This document shows positions 1 to 9,854 of a DNA stretch of 64,000 nucleotides, in pieces. The notes under the pieces were generated by a model. That model was not told where the DNA came from. It worked only from the letters and a program-made list of their open reading frames with translations, and ran no database searches. Source of the DNA: Paenibacillus sp. SZ31 (lineage in GTDB: Bacteria; Bacillota; Bacilli; Paenibacillales; Paenibacillaceae); assembly GCF_012912005.1 (NCBI RefSeq), contig NZ_JABBEA010000002.1:434001-498000 (forward strand), written 5' to 3'. The position numbers and the translations under genes were made by a program. Numbering within the stretch: position 1 is the first letter of the stretch; each line of letters begins with the position of its first letter.

Positions 1-124
1 TCAAAGGCAGCATCATTGGAATCCCACCGGCTTCCTCTATGGCGTTCATATAATTTGGAAGCATCCAGTAACTTTTTTTGTCTGTATCATATAAAGGCAG
101 AACACCGATCATCGGCTTTTTCAT
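1..124 (-). CDS. PuuD-like class I glutamine amidotransferase (peptidase C26), 5' part only
   Basis: Only the first 41 codons are in the window; the gene runs off the left edge. The N-terminus reads MKKPMIGVLPLYDTD, then a stretch with YMNAIEEAGGIP and MMLPL. This is the usual opening of gamma-glutamyl-gamma-aminobutyrate hydrolase / PuuD-like proteins (first beta strand, then the helix with an 'A(I)xxAGG.P' motif). The start is supported by GGAGGGG five bases upstream of the ATG. Catalytic residues are outside the window, so the activity cannot be verified. Confidence 0.8.
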   Translation of the reverse strand, partial: MKKPMIGVLPLYDTDKKSYWMLPNYMNAIEEAGGIPMMLPL

Positions 125-250
125 GGGTTCCCCTCCTATCTTTTCATTCATTTTATCAGATCTCTTCATATACAAATTCACTGAATTATTGCATTTTCCT
201 ACCTTTATAATCTGCGAACCCGTTACATCCGGAGTGCTGGAAAACTAAAA

Positions 251-285
251 ACAAACAAAGCCGCTATAACAGCGACTTTGTTTGT
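251..285 (-). terminator. rho-independent terminator of the MFS gene
   Basis: An inverted repeat has arms ACAAACAAAG(T/C)CGCT and AGCGGCTTTGTTTGT around a short loop. It lies about 50 bases after the MFS stop codon. The arms end in A/T-rich sequence, so it could work in both directions. Confidence 0.6.
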
Positions 286-337
286 AGTTCAAATACCATG
301 TATATGCATTCATCGATTAGTCTGAAAATCATCTTAT

Positions 338-1537
338 CTAGGCCGCCTTTACAGCGGCTGCTTCGTCTGAATTCAATTGGATGGAACGCTGGCATATTTG
401 CGTAATGACAAAAGCAAGCAACGCAAGTATTACAGCCACTGGAGGCACCCACTGTACACCACCCATATTGACGGCAATCCCGCCGACACCGGAGCCTAGT
501 GCTATACCCACGTTGGCTGCCACAGGCAGGAGTGTAGATGCGAATGCTTTGGACCCCGGCGCGATCGCTCCAGACACATCAAACAAATATAACTGGGATG
601 CCGCGCTCATGGAAGATGACACACATCCAATCAGGAATAGAAATGCCAAGCCGACCCACAGATTGGAAACGGCAAAACTCATGCCCAGGAAGAGGATCGC
701 TTGGATTACGAAAAGCCGCTTGAGCTTGGGCAGGAAGTCTCCCTTGGCTATTTTGGCACCAATCCAGTTACTCAGGATGCTGCAGGCGCCATAGATCAGG
801 AGTATGGCACTAATCCAACGTACTGGCACGCCCATTGTCTCACTAAGGAGTGGCGTAATGTACGTAAAAACGACGAAAATACAGCTGTTTCCCAGTACCG
901 GGATTAGACAGGCCAGCAATATCCGCGGTTTTAAAAAGAGAGACATCTGATCACTGAACGAACCGGCAATCGTTGGCGTTCGGCGTGGCAGAATACGAAA
1001 CATGAATACCAACGGCACAACACCAATGCATGCCGTAACGACAAACGTCATGGACCAGCTCAGATGTTGTCCGATAAATGTACCGAGCGGAACACCTAGC
1101 ACATTCGCAATAGAAAATCCGCCCAAAATCCAGGCGATGGCTTCCCCTCTTCGCTCCCGGTTCACTGCGTCGCTTACGATCGAGATCGAAAGCGATATCG
1201 TAAGTCCACAAGCAACGGCCGAAACGATGCGAATGGCCATTAGAGAATAGAACGTTGTTGAGAACACGGTCAACAGATTTAATGCTAATACGATCCCGAA
1301 TCCAATCAATATGGAACTTCTTCTGGATATTTTAGCCAAGAAGGCCACGGCAAATGGTGTACCCACTGCGTATGCAATCGCAAAACCGGAGACAAGCATT
1401 CCCGCGGCAGCAAGTGATACTTTCATGTAACTTTCAATTTCCTTCAACACACCCACGATAACATACTCGGTTGTTCCCAATACAAAGCTGACAAGCGTAA
1501 GCGTTAAAATAAGTAGGTTCTCTCTATTTCTAGTCAT
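338..1537 (-). CDS. MFS transporter, DHA1-like drug/sugar efflux permease
   Basis: A 399-residue protein of usual length for 12-TM DHA1 major facilitator proteins (AraJ/YdhP type). The N-terminus has the first helix with GTTEYVIVGVL, typical of this branch, followed by the loop and second helix ending in AVGTPF and then a short basic cytoplasmic loop (KISRRS). Hydrophobic segments alternate to the C-terminus. It is probably a proton-driven exporter in the cytoplasmic membrane; the substrate cannot be read from sequence. A stop codon lies in frame two codons before the ATG, which fixes the start; the AGAAAGGAA upstream is rather distant (about 16 bases). It is divergent from the AraC/cupin gene at 1783, which is the natural candidate for its regulator. 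Confidence 0.88.
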   Translation of the reverse strand: MTRNRENLLILTLTLVSFVLGTTEYVIVGVLKEIESYMKVSLAAAGMLVSGFAIAYAVGTPFAVAFLAKISRRSSILIGFGIVLALNLLTVFSTTFYSLMAIRIVSAVACGLTISLSISIVSDAVNRERRGEAIAWILGGFSIANVLGVPLGTFIGQHLSWSMTFVVTACIGVVPLVFMFRILPRRTPTIAGSFSDQMSLFLKPRILLACLIPVLGNSCIFVVFTYITPLLSETMGVPVRWISAILLIYGACSILSNWIGAKIAKGDFLPKLKRLFVIQAILFLGMSFAVSNLWVGLAFLFLIGCVSSSMSAASQLYLFDVSGAIAPGSKAFASTLLPVAANVGIALGSGVGGIAVNMGGVQWVPPVAVILALLAFVITQICQRSIQLNSDEAAAVKAA

Positions 1538-1782
1538 AAATCAATACTCACGATTCCTTTCTATTGTTGCAAGCGCTTCAATTCTGTCTACCATCATTAA
1601 TTCATGTATTTTCTGCTTTCCCATCCCTCCACTTTCGATATATAGTACATTTTGGATAGTGAAATTGTACTGTCAGATATGCCATGACGACAATCAAGGT
1701 TGTTGTGGTTTTGTTGCAAAACATTATGTATGTTGTCATTTCAGCACAGATTATCATTATAGATTCTGAAGGGAAGACATAG

Positions 1783-2649
1783 ATGAATACACACCACGAA
1801 TCCGGCCAACTGCATGAAAATGGAGATTGCACCATTATTTATGTAGGAAAGCTGGCCGACAATCCCCATTGGAGCTTTCCGACTCACAAACATGACGATC
1901 TGCATGAGATTATCTACGTAACTGAAGGCAAAGGATTGTTTACCATTGACGGCACCAAACACTGGGCTCAAAAAGGCGATATGCTCATTTATAACAAGGG
2001 TACTCTTCACGAGGAGAAGTCCAATCCTGAATTCCCTTTATCCACCTTTTATTGTGGGTTTCGTTTTACAGAAGGTACCCACGAGGATTGGGTCATCCCT
2101 CCCTCTAACGAGCCGATTATTCGAGCCAACCGATATTCCGATGAACTCCATTCGTTAATGCAGACTCTCTTCAATGAATTTTCAATCCGGGAACATGGAT
2201 ACGAGTCGATCTCTGGGCATGTGTTGAAAGCTATACTTCTGATCATTGATCGGCTGTCCCGTCAGCAGCTTCCTGATGGAGAGAGTGTCCGGAGCAATTC
2301 CCTAGCTGAGAGCATTAAGGACTATTTGGATACCAACTATCGGCAAAACATTAAACTCAAGGAATTGGCAGATCAATTTCATATCGATTTTTATTACTTA
2401 ATTCATATGTATAAAAATCACTATGGCACATCGCCTTATCACTACCTGATTCAACGAAGAATGGGTGAAGCCACTCGATTATTAGTCTCAACCAACAAAA
2501 AGATATGGGAAATAGCCAAATTGGTCGGTTACGATAACCCCAATTACTTTACGATTTTATTTACCAAAACCGTCGGTGAATCACCGCGCAGTTTCCGAAA
2601 AAAGAATCAAAAGGATATGTTTGGGGATGAGGCGTCACATTCTTACTAA
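1783..2649 (+). CDS. AraC family regulator with N-terminal cupin
   Basis: 288 residues. The first ~100 form a cupin-type ligand pocket: HKHDDLHEIIYVTEGKG, then a GD-containing beta turn before a histidine (the LHEE part). Residues ~185-285 carry the two helix-turn-helix motifs of AraC/XylS proteins; the second contains IWEIAKLVGYDNPNYFT and ends in the PRSFRKK segment. It is likely a cytoplasmic activator or repressor that senses a small ligand. It is transcribed away from the MFS exporter, with a 245-bp shared intergenic region, suggesting it controls that gene. The ATG follows GAAGGGAAGAC. The specific ligand is unknown. Confidence 0.9.
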   Translation: MNTHHESGQLHENGDCTIIYVGKLADNPHWSFPTHKHDDLHEIIYVTEGKGLFTIDGTKHWAQKGDMLIYNKGTLHEEKSNPEFPLSTFYCGFRFTEGTHEDWVIPPSNEPIIRANRYSDELHSLMQTLFNEFSIREHGYESISGHVLKAILLIIDRLSRQQLPDGESVRSNSLAESIKDYLDTNYRQNIKLKELADQFHIDFYYLIHMYKNHYGTSPYHYLIQRRMGEATRLLVSTNKKIWEIAKLVGYDNPNYFTILFTKTVGESPRSFRKKNQKDMFGDEASHSY

Positions 2650-2662
2650 TCTTACTAAGCGC

Positions 2663-2688
2663 AAAAAAAGCGCTCCGTTTGGGAGCGC
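2663..2688 (-). terminator. terminator of the chemoreceptor gene
   Basis: Stem GCGCTCC/GGAGCGC with a five-base loop. On the minus strand it is followed by seven T residues. It lies 43 bases past the chemoreceptor stop codon and just after the convergent AraC gene. Confidence 0.8.
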
Positions 2689-2730
2689 CTTGGCGTTACA
2701 CGTTTTCTTACACACTTACATACATCTACT

Positions 2731-4800
2731 CTAGAGCTTAAACCGGCGAACCAATTCTTGCATGTTCTCAGCTGTTTTGGATAGTTGTGCAGATGATGCG
2801 GATATCTCCTGCATCGCCGCCATTTGCTCTTGGGCTGCTGCTGAAGTCGTCTGGGCACTGTCAGCCGACACTTTAGAGATATGACTCATCGCGGCAACGG
2901 TAGCCGAGACTTCTTCCGTACTGGCTGACAGCTGTTCTGAGACAGCGGAAATATCCTGAATTTGATCCACGATATGCGTTGTATATTGTTCAATGTTGGA
3001 TATGGTTGCAGAAGCTTCTTGGCTGATCCGCATTCCTTCACCAACTTGATTACGAACTTTATCATTCATAAGGGACGTGGATTTCGCAATCAGATCGAGC
3101 ATTTTACCAATGGTTGCGCCAATCTCATCCGCGCTTTGTTTGGATTGCATGGATAACGTGCGTACCTCGCCTGCAACAACAGCAAACCCTTTTCCGTGTT
3201 CTCCTGCTCTTGATGCTTCAATAGAAGCATTCAGTGACAGAAGATTAGTTTGCCGAGAGATATCCGCAATCGCTGCATTCATACGATTGGCTTCGGCGGA
3301 TAGACTGGACAGCTCGTTAATCAGTGCCGAGGTTTCTTCAACAGCTCCGAGAATATGTTCCATTTGTTCTCCGACCTGGTTTATGGTTTTGCCACCGTTA
3401 GCGACAGCGCGCTCCGTCTCTTCAGCCGAATCCACAATCGCACTCGCAGATTCTGCGATTGTACCGATGCCTCTGGCCATCTCTTCGACTGCATTTGCTG
3501 TCTGTTCGGAATTTTCCGCCCCAATGATAGCTGATTCGGCAGTCTGTTGCATGGTTTCAGCCACATGTTGAACCGATTGAGTCGTTTGTTCTGTGCTCTC
3601 CTGAATCATTTGTGAAGAATGGCTTAACAACGATGATGTCTGATGAAGTTCAGCAACCACCGATTGAAGGGAACTGGTCATTTGATCAAAATCATTTGCC
3701 AACATACCAAATTCGTTTTCGGTTTTAAGATTCACTCGTTCGGACAGATTCCCTTCGCTTACGCTGCGGGTGGCCTTTCGCAGTTTTTGCATAGGTACGA
3801 TAAAAGATCGCAGAATAAAGAATATGATTACTGCTGCAATCAATACAGATATAGCAATGACGGTTAGACTCGATACCATAATAGGTTTCGCTGCGGCGAT
3901 AAAGTCTTCATGCCCCATCAAAGCAATGACATTCCAACCGGTCAACGCATTAACACCGTTATAAACCTCCAAATCATACGCCAGATCCGTTCTAACAAAT
4001 TGGAAGAATGCCATCGGTTCATCGGAACTTGAAGCTGTATTCGGATGGACTGGAATTCCCTCGATGAGTGCTCCGCCGAGCTCTCCTCCCCCACCTTTTA
4101 CAATGGCACCGGACCAAGCTGCAATTGTTCGATTGGAGTCCACCGCAATCAGACTTCCATTGCCTCCTACATCCACATTCGATATTTCATTTGCTAATCG
4201 CTCCAGATCAAGTTTAATACTTGCTACACCTTGTTCATTCGACAGAGCTTTTGAAATCTCTACATAAATCTTCCCGGATCCCGGATCTTTCATAATACTC
4301 GAAAAATAGAGTGATCCATTGTTACTTCCACCATTGGCATACCATTCTGTGCTGCGCGGATCGTATGTTGCATCCGCTATTGCTGGAGATGAAATAACAC
4401 CGCCTTGGTCGTTGCCTATGGTTATGCCCAGAATATCTGGATATGTATCAGTTAATTGGTCGATTCCTACTTGTACCGCTTCATTGTTCGCCTGACTGGC
4501 AGCGGAGCCATACATGCTGTCGATATAACTCAATAATTCTGCTTTTTCCCCGACCAGATTGTTAATGTGCTGCCCTGTCATGGTTAAAATGGTATTGATG
4601 GGATCTGTCATTTTTTGTTGTACCTGATTTTTGGCACTATCATATGAAAAATATCCGATAAGTGCAGTTGGGATGATAAGTACCGTAAGGAAAGCTGCAA
4701 TTAGTCTGGTGCTCATCAAACGTAAAACGGTTCCTCCTTTCTTCAAAAATGAACTTTCTTTCTTTACCTTTTTCAAATGAATCGCCCTCTCTTTATTCAT
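2731..4800 (-). CDS. methyl-accepting chemotaxis protein (dCache-HAMP-MA)
   Basis: A transmembrane chemoreceptor. Near the N-terminus is a helix [21 protein letters not shown], then a ~250-residue extracellular dCache-like sensor ([25 protein letters not shown]), a second helix around [17 protein letters not shown], a HAMP domain ([18 protein letters not shown]), and the long cytoplasmic coiled-coil with the CheA/CheW hairpin tip ([18 protein letters not shown]). It senses a small molecule outside the cell and signals to CheA. The open frame extends upstream to 4911, but that part is not receptor-like. I start at the ATG at 4800; a start near the in-frame TTG/ATG beside [10 protein letters not shown], which has a good AAGGAGG upstream, is also possible. 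It lies 157 bp downstream of the YesN-like regulator, so it may sense the same nutrient as the adjacent transporter. There is no C-terminal CheR-tethering pentapeptide. Confidence 0.9.
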   Translation of the reverse strand: MNKERAIHLKKVKKESSFLKKGGTVLRLMSTRLIAAFLTVLIIPTALIGYFSYDSAKNQVQQKMTDPINTILTMTGQHINNLVGEKAELLSYIDSMYGSAASQANNEAVQVGIDQLTDTYPDILGITIGNDQGGVISSPAIADATYDPRSTEWYANGGSNNGSLYFSSIMKDPGSGKIYVEISKALSNEQGVASIKLDLERLANEISNVDVGGNGSLIAVDSNRTIAAWSGAIVKGGGGELGGALIEGIPVHPNTASSSDEPMAFFQFVRTDLAYDLEVYNGVNALTGWNVIALMGHEDFIAAAKPIMVSSLTVIAISVLIAAVIIFFILRSFIVPMQKLRKATRSVSEGNLSERVNLKTENEFGMLANDFDQMTSSLQSVVAELHQTSSLLSHSSQMIQESTEQTTQSVQHVAETMQQTAESAIIGAENSEQTANAVEEMARGIGTIAESASAIVDSAEETERAVANGGKTINQVGEQMEHILGAVEETSALINELSSLSAEANRMNAAIADISRQTNLLSLNASIEASRAGEHGKGFAVVAGEVRTLSMQSKQSADEIGATIGKMLDLIAKSTSLMNDKVRNQVGEGMRISQEASATISNIEQYTTHIVDQIQDISAVSEQLSASTEEVSATVAAMSHISKVSADSAQTTSAAAQEQMAAMQEISASSAQLSKTAENMQELVRRFKL

Positions 4801-4957
4801 TTTGGTAGAATCAATCAGCAAGTAAACGCAAAAAAACCCATATATACACACACCCAAAGAAACGTTGAGCATGTATATACATAGGTATTGCCTGAATGAA
4901 TTCAGTAACAAGCCGTATTTGTTTTGTATTATACCATAGATAAAAAGGGTTTGTTAG

Positions 4958-6484
4958 CTATGATTGGGTCTTACTACCAGACATCTGTTGTTTATATTCC
5001 GTAGGACTTTGCCCCGTATATTCCTTGAACACCTTCGAGAAATAATGCTGATCACTGAACGACAGCAGATCGGATACTTCCTTGAATTTCATGTCCGGTT
5101 GACTTCCCATCAGTCTGCAGGCTTCTTGAATGCGAAGCTGGGTGTAATACTGAACAAACGTAATTTGCGTTGCATTTTTGATCACTCTGCTGACATACGA
5201 CGGGCTAACGTGAAATTTCATGGCAATGTCGTTGATTGACAATGGAGAGTATTTATTCAGTTTTACATAATCGTCAATCTGCTCGAACAGGATCGCCTTA
5301 CTTTTTCGAACGTGGGATTGCAGCATATCGAAGCACTGTCCCGTCCATTCCGTCAGTTCCCGGCAAAAATCATCGTAGGAATGTGCCTGAGCGAATTGTC
5401 TTGCTCGAAGCTCCAGACCCAATCTCATGCCCGACCCCTGTTCCTCGTACAGATGAGCGAACGTGTCTACAATCAATCCGATAAACCGCTCCACCTCGGT
5501 CATATGTACATTTCCCTCTGCCCAGCGATTCAGCAATTCGGATAGCTTGAGCGTAAATCGTTCTTTCTGACGAGCCTGTATCATCTGTACAAAAGCAGAT
5601 TCCAGCACCGAATCCAGACAGCCTGTCTCGGATCTGGCCATCGACACCGGATTCCCAGTATCCAGCGCTAATCCTTGTTTCAACCGTTGCTGTCCAGACA
5701 CAATGGACGACATGCGGTGATAGAGTTCTGGCAGATTACCAGACTCAGCGTACAGCAATTGTCCTCCAATTATCCCATCATAGTCATGTGCAAGCAGATG
5801 CCGACGCAACGATTCAAGACATTCATGTACGGAAGAGTACAAGTCGAGTGCACTCTTGTTGACGAAAGCGACAAATTGATACGGGGTTTGACTGGTGTAT
5901 ACTCGACATGCATGGGATGTAAAAAAATCCTGCATTACAGCTTCATACTCCACCTGTACCCATCGTTCATGTCCTGCGGTGAAGGGCTGTTTGTTCATAA
6001 TGATCATCATCTGGCTGAAAAAAGGCGGAAACGTCTCCCCTTGTTTCAGTGCAGTTTCACATTGGGGATGAATGATTTCCTGCAAATCCAGCAAGTCCTT
6101 GGACATCTGTTGATCAAATTGGTCAATTACCCGACCCATGACCTCTTCCAGTGCCTCTCGCTCCACAGGTTTTAGCAAATAGTCAAATACTTTCAGGTTC
6201 AATGCTTTTCTAGTGTATTCAAAATCGCTATAACCGCTAATCAGAATGACCTTCAGCTCTGGGTTGGCAAGCTTGGCTTGCTCTATCAGGGATAAGCCAT
6301 CCATTTTCGGCATTCGAATATCGGTCAACAGCAGATCAATCGGTTCCTGCTTTAACGCTGCCAAGGCTTCTTCCCCATTCGTTGCCGTAGCCGCTACGCG
6401 AATCGGAAAGTTGAGTGTTTCCAAGAGCATTTTAATATTACGTAATATCGGTTTGCTATCCTCAACGATGATAACGTTATACAC
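4958..6484 (-). CDS. YesN-type response regulator (receiver + AraC HTH)
   Basis: 508 residues. The receiver domain (1-~120) has the acidic pair E8/D9, phospho-acceptor D55 in LLLTDIRMPKMDG, and the lysine of the YLLKP motif. A ~280-residue linker without clear motifs follows. The C-terminal ~100 residues are an AraC-type double helix-turn-helix (SINDIAMKFHVSPSYVSR; FSDQHYFSKVFKEYTGQSP). It is likely phosphorylated by the kinase encoded 16 bp upstream and expected to activate the divergent ABC transporter operon at 8471. This arrangement (yesM-yesN next to a CUT1 transporter) is common in Bacillus and Paenibacillus carbohydrate loci. Confidence 0.93.
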   Translation of the reverse strand: MYNVIIVEDSKPILRNIKMLLETLNFPIRVAATATNGEEALAALKQEPIDLLLTDIRMPKMDGLSLIEQAKLANPELKVILISGYSDFEYTRKALNLKVFDYLLKPVEREALEEVMGRVIDQFDQQMSKDLLDLQEIIHPQCETALKQGETFPPFFSQMMIIMNKQPFTAGHERWVQVEYEAVMQDFFTSHACRVYTSQTPYQFVAFVNKSALDLYSSVHECLESLRRHLLAHDYDGIIGGQLLYAESGNLPELYHRMSSIVSGQQRLKQGLALDTGNPVSMARSETGCLDSVLESAFVQMIQARQKERFTLKLSELLNRWAEGNVHMTEVERFIGLIVDTFAHLYEEQGSGMRLGLELRARQFAQAHSYDDFCRELTEWTGQCFDMLQSHVRKSKAILFEQIDDYVKLNKYSPLSINDIAMKFHVSPSYVSRVIKNATQITFVQYYTQLRIQEACRLMGSQPDMKFKEVSDLLSFSDQHYFSKVFKEYTGQSPTEYKQQMSGSKTQS

Positions 6485-6500
6485 CGTCTGTACCTCCTTG

Positions 6501-8264
6501 CTAATAAAAATCTCTCGTCAGTGAGCCGATGATCTGAATCGTTGCTCCATGTTCCTCTTCCGTATGATTATTAAATATATTAATAAAGAGCCGGTTGTTA
6601 TACATTAATTTGAGTCGATTGACACTGTTGATAATGCCCATGTTACCAAGGGCTGTGGCACGATCGGCAGTCTGGTTCATTCCGGTTCCCGATTTCTGAA
6701 TATTGGCTAAAATCTCCTGAATCTTACCCGGTGGAAAGCCTTCCCCGTTATCCTTGATCTCCAAAGCCCATAATCCGTTATATTGCTTCACGGTAATCTG
6801 GATACGCCAAGGCGGCGCAGTGTTGGCAAAGGCATGTTCAATGCAGTTTTCCACAAATGGCTGAATGACCAAACGAGGCAACCGGATTTCGTTCGCCAAC
6901 TCATCCGCACAGATGTCCCACTCCAGATCCTCTTCGTACTTTTGTTGTACAAGAGACAAATAATGTCTCGTATGTTGAAGCTCCTCAGCCAAGGTCACAT
7001 GTGCGTATGGTGAAGAGACAATATAACGCAGACTGTCCGAGAGATGTTTGCACATATCCGATACGACTTGGGTCTTCCCTTCTTGCGCAGCAATACTAAT
7101 TAGATATAGAACGTTATGAATAAAATGAGGAGCAATCTGGGCTTGCAGCGCCGAATTACGAGCCTTTACTTCTTCATGAAGTGCTGATTTTTCACGGTCA
7201 ATGGATTGCTGTAGCCGCTCCATCAGATCCTGAAAGGCTTCATTCAGCAATAACAGATCATTATTCTTCGGCGTTTCATCCACTTTCAGATTCATATTGC
7301 TATAGTTCATACGCCAGATCTGGCTGCGTAGCTTGCGGATAGGCAGCAGCAGGTTACGTGTCGACAAGAATATATACACAAATGAAACCAGCATCAGTGC
7401 CGTAATCAGCAGAATGGACATCGTCTGAACTGAATGGATCGAGCCCAGCACGGATTTTTTGGGTGTCATGATGTACGTGATCCAACCTGTACTGGGTGAT
7501 ATAGAATGCGTGATATAATTGTCGTCTTTGTCGACCACCAGTCCCTCGTCTGATGTAGGCTTCGACCAATTAGCAAATGTCACACCCGCTTCCGAGCCTG
7601 TCATCTGCTCCCCTTGTTCATTCAGAATATAGACATCACCTGCAGTTATGCCTTCCGTTAGGTTCTGTATATAGGCCTGTTCCATCTGAATACTTAGGTA
7701 TCCATACACCTTGCCGTTCTGATCATTAATTGTACGAACAAAGGAAATGGTATCGGCTTGCCGCAACAGAACAAAACCGCTTTCCGTCCATTCCCGCCCG
7801 ATCTGGCTACTCTTCATCATGGTGTTCAAAATCGCCGGAGGATTGCCCGAACCCAGATATGACGTCAGGAGAACGCCTTGCTTGTCATAGATGGACATGT
7901 CCATGATATTCATACTGGGCCCGATGGCCTGAAACATGATGTCTTTGATGATCCGAATCTGCTTCAGCCTTTCATAATTACTATGAGCTGAGGAGCTCTT
8001 GTCCATGGCTGCGAAAATATCCTTGCTGGACAATATTCGCTGTGACATTTGGTTCTGTTGTTCTACGTATAGATCAACCTGCTCTCTCACCTTCGTAGCA
8101 GTCACAAGCGTATCCTGCTCCGTTTTCAGTTTGAGCGGGCGAATAACAATCACATTTACATACACGATAAAACAGCCCAACACAAACAAAAGCAGAGCAA
8201 GAAACGTCAAAAACACCTTCGTCTGCAAACTGAATTGAGTTGCCTTATGTATGAGCTTCGCCAT
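6501..8264 (-). CDS. YesM-type sensor histidine kinase
   Basis: 587 residues from the ATG at 8264, which sits ten bases after AGGAGGGG; an open frame continues 17 codons further up but without a ribosome site. An N-terminal helix (VFLTFLALLLFVLGCFIVYV) is followed by a ~250-residue extracellular sensor with a Cache-like fold, a second helix (SILLITALMLVSFVYIFL), a HAMP-like linker, and the His_kinase H-box in ALQAQIAPHFIHNVLYLI. The ATPase domain has VIQPFVENCIEHA (N box), IKDNGEGFP (G1) and GNMGIINSVNRLKL (G2). It should phosphorylate the adjacent response regulator when the extracellular ligand binds. It is divergent from the binding-protein gene. Confidence 0.93.
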   Translation of the reverse strand: MAKLIHKATQFSLQTKVFLTFLALLLFVLGCFIVYVNVIVIRPLKLKTEQDTLVTATKVREQVDLYVEQQNQMSQRILSSKDIFAAMDKSSSAHSNYERLKQIRIIKDIMFQAIGPSMNIMDMSIYDKQGVLLTSYLGSGNPPAILNTMMKSSQIGREWTESGFVLLRQADTISFVRTINDQNGKVYGYLSIQMEQAYIQNLTEGITAGDVYILNEQGEQMTGSEAGVTFANWSKPTSDEGLVVDKDDNYITHSISPSTGWITYIMTPKKSVLGSIHSVQTMSILLITALMLVSFVYIFLSTRNLLLPIRKLRSQIWRMNYSNMNLKVDETPKNNDLLLLNEAFQDLMERLQQSIDREKSALHEEVKARNSALQAQIAPHFIHNVLYLISIAAQEGKTQVVSDMCKHLSDSLRYIVSSPYAHVTLAEELQHTRHYLSLVQQKYEEDLEWDICADELANEIRLPRLVIQPFVENCIEHAFANTAPPWRIQITVKQYNGLWALEIKDNGEGFPPGKIQEILANIQKSGTGMNQTADRATALGNMGIINSVNRLKLMYNNRLFINIFNNHTEEEHGATIQIIGSLTRDFY

Positions 8265-8343
8265 TCTCTGAGGTCCCCTCCTGTTCCGACATGATGTGAA
8301 ATCCCTTACATTCATGTCTACTCTATCACGGTACTCCGTGAAA

Positions 8344-8357
8344 TGATAGCGATTTCA
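8344..8357. promoter_or_regulatory. cre-like CcpA site
   Basis: TGATAGCGATTTCA, which read on the other strand is TGAAATCGCTATCA, matches the consensus TGWAANCGNTNWCA at every position. It lies between the kinase gene and the binding-protein gene, upstream of both. This suggests carbon catabolite repression of the sugar transporter, its two-component system, or both. Confidence 0.6.
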
Positions 8358-8418
8358 AGTTCAGAATTTTACACATCAACGTTCAAGCACAGACATGTAC
8401 CGGGGAGACAAAAGAATC

Positions 8419-8424
8419 TATAAT
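8419..8424 (+). promoter_or_regulatory. probable -10 element of the ABC transporter operon
   Basis: TATAAT lies 46 bases before the TTG start of the binding-protein gene, but no sequence resembling TTGACA sits 16-18 bases upstream. A good -10 without a -35 is what one expects of a promoter that needs the AraC-type response regulator. Confidence 0.45.
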
Positions 8425-8470
8425 CGGACTTGTAAACGGATTCACTACACGTTTTAGAGGGGGATTTGCA

Positions 8471-9784
8471 TTGAAAACAATAAAAAGAAAAAAGGCGATT
8501 TCCATTATTCTGGCCAGTTTATTATCCATCTCGTTAACCGCTTGTGGATCAGGAGGCACAGATTCCGGTACAGCTGCTGGCGGGGACAGTAAGGGTGGCA
8601 AAGTCACACTGGAGCTGGCGATCTCTAAAAGTTCTCAGGACTCTGCCTTCATTCAGCAAGACATTCTCGATGCATTCGAAAAACAAACGAATATTCGCGT
8701 TAATTTGCAGCTGATTCCAGCCGAACAAACGACGACGGTACTTCAAACCAAGCTGGCTGTAGATGAAACACCTGACATTATTCAGTACAACCTGGCGAGC
8801 GCAGTCACGGACCTTAACCTTGAACGTAATTTCGAGATTCTGGATAGCGAGCCTTGGGCGAGCAGAATTGTGAACAAAGACGTCCTCTCTTCTGGTGGAC
8901 ACCTCTACAGCTTCCATGTCAGCCAAGATACCGGGATGCAAGGGGTCGTTTATAACAAACAAATCTTTGAAGAACTCGGGTTGTCTCTTCCAACGAACTA
9001 CGAAGAATTCTTGGCGATCTGTGAAAAAATTAAAGCGAGTGGCATTACACCTGTATTCATGCCTTACAAAGATGCTTGGGCTGCCAACATCTGGCCTGCA
9101 GCGGCTTTTGCCGATTTTGTAGCCAAAAATGAACCAACGTTTTTCGATGACTTGAACAGCAACAAGAAAAAATGGTCCGACATTCCGGAATTCAAAACAT
9201 TCCTCGAACAACAGTATGAAGTGTATACCAAAGGGTACACCAACACCGATGTACTTAGTGACAGCTACGACATGGCCGTAGGTAAATTCCTGAACAAGGA
9301 AGTTGCCATGATGTTTATGGGCGATTGGTTGATTGAAGGCGTGGCTGAGCAAGATCCAAGCATGGAACTGGGCGTATTCCCGATCCCATCGGCAGACAAT
9401 GCCAGTCTGGGTGCAAGTCCACTCGGCGGACAACTGTTCATTCCGAAGAAGTCCAAACATTTGGAAGAAGCCAAACAGTTCCTGGACTACATCGCTTCCA
9501 AGGAAGTTGCGCAACAGATCGTGGACTCCAAAGGTTATGTATCCAATTTCAGTGACGTCACAACACCGGAATTACCCGCTTACAAGCAGGATATTGTAGA
9601 CAACTATATTACGCCGAAGAAAACGGTACTAACAACGGACGCATTCATGTTAGTCGACCGCAGTGAACTGTACCGGTTGTTACAGGATCAATTTGCAGGT
9701 GGATTGTCACCGGAAGAAGTACTGAAATCCTGGGATGAGAAGTTCAGTCAGCTGATGCAGGATAAAGGTGTAGCTGGTTTCTAA
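8471..9784 (+). CDS. sugar ABC transporter substrate-binding lipoprotein (CUT1)
   Basis: 437 residues starting at TTG, seven bases after AGAGGGGG; no ATG occurs nearby. A lipoprotein signal peptide ends in LTAC with Cys25 as the lipidated residue. The mature part has the family-1 solute-binding pattern: QQDILDAFEKQTNIRVNL, PDIIQYN, VVYNKQIFEELGL, then MFMGDWLIEG and GVFPIPSADN. It should be anchored on the outer face of the membrane and deliver an oligosaccharide to the two permeases encoded next. The transport ATPase is not encoded here and is presumably a shared MsmX-type protein. No hydrolase gene lies in the operon, so the sugar cannot be inferred. Confidence 0.93.
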   Translation: MKTIKRKKAISIILASLLSISLTACGSGGTDSGTAAGGDSKGGKVTLELAISKSSQDSAFIQQDILDAFEKQTNIRVNLQLIPAEQTTTVLQTKLAVDETPDIIQYNLASAVTDLNLERNFEILDSEPWASRIVNKDVLSSGGHLYSFHVSQDTGMQGVVYNKQIFEELGLSLPTNYEEFLAICEKIKASGITPVFMPYKDAWAANIWPAAAFADFVAKNEPTFFDDLNSNKKKWSDIPEFKTFLEQQYEVYTKGYTNTDVLSDSYDMAVGKFLNKEVAMMFMGDWLIEGVAEQDPSMELGVFPIPSADNASLGASPLGGQLFIPKKSKHLEEAKQFLDYIASKEVAQQIVDSKGYVSNFSDVTTPELPAYKQDIVDNYITPKKTVLTTDAFMLVDRSELYRLLQDQFAGGLSPEEVLKSWDEKFSQLMQDKGVAGF

Positions 9785-9800
9785 AAGAGTGAAATACAAG

Positions 9801-9832
9801 GGCAGCATAACATGGACGAACGTTATGCTGCC
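9801..9832 (+). repeat. intercistronic hairpin between binding-protein and permease genes
   Basis: Perfect 11-bp arms GGCAGCATAAC and GTTATGCTGCC surround a ten-base loop. No T-run follows, so it is not a classical terminator. Such hairpins between the binding-protein gene and the permeases commonly stabilise the 5' message, giving more binding protein than permease. Confidence 0.65.
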
Positions 9833-9854
9833 TAGCTATAACGGAGTGTGAGAC

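Noticed and set aside
951..1211. Open frames inside the first MFS gene on other strands or frames
   Set aside because: They overlap a well-supported transporter fully and lack ribosome sites.
1570..1586. TTGCAAGCGCTTCAAT upstream of the first MFS gene as a cre site
   Set aside because: Compared with TGWAANCGNTNWCA it has three mismatches including the final C; the core symmetry alone is not enough.
8549..9514. 321-codon minus-strand frame within the binding-protein gene
   Set aside because: It is the antisense shadow of a clear lipoprotein gene; the translation has no recognisable motif and no ribosome site.
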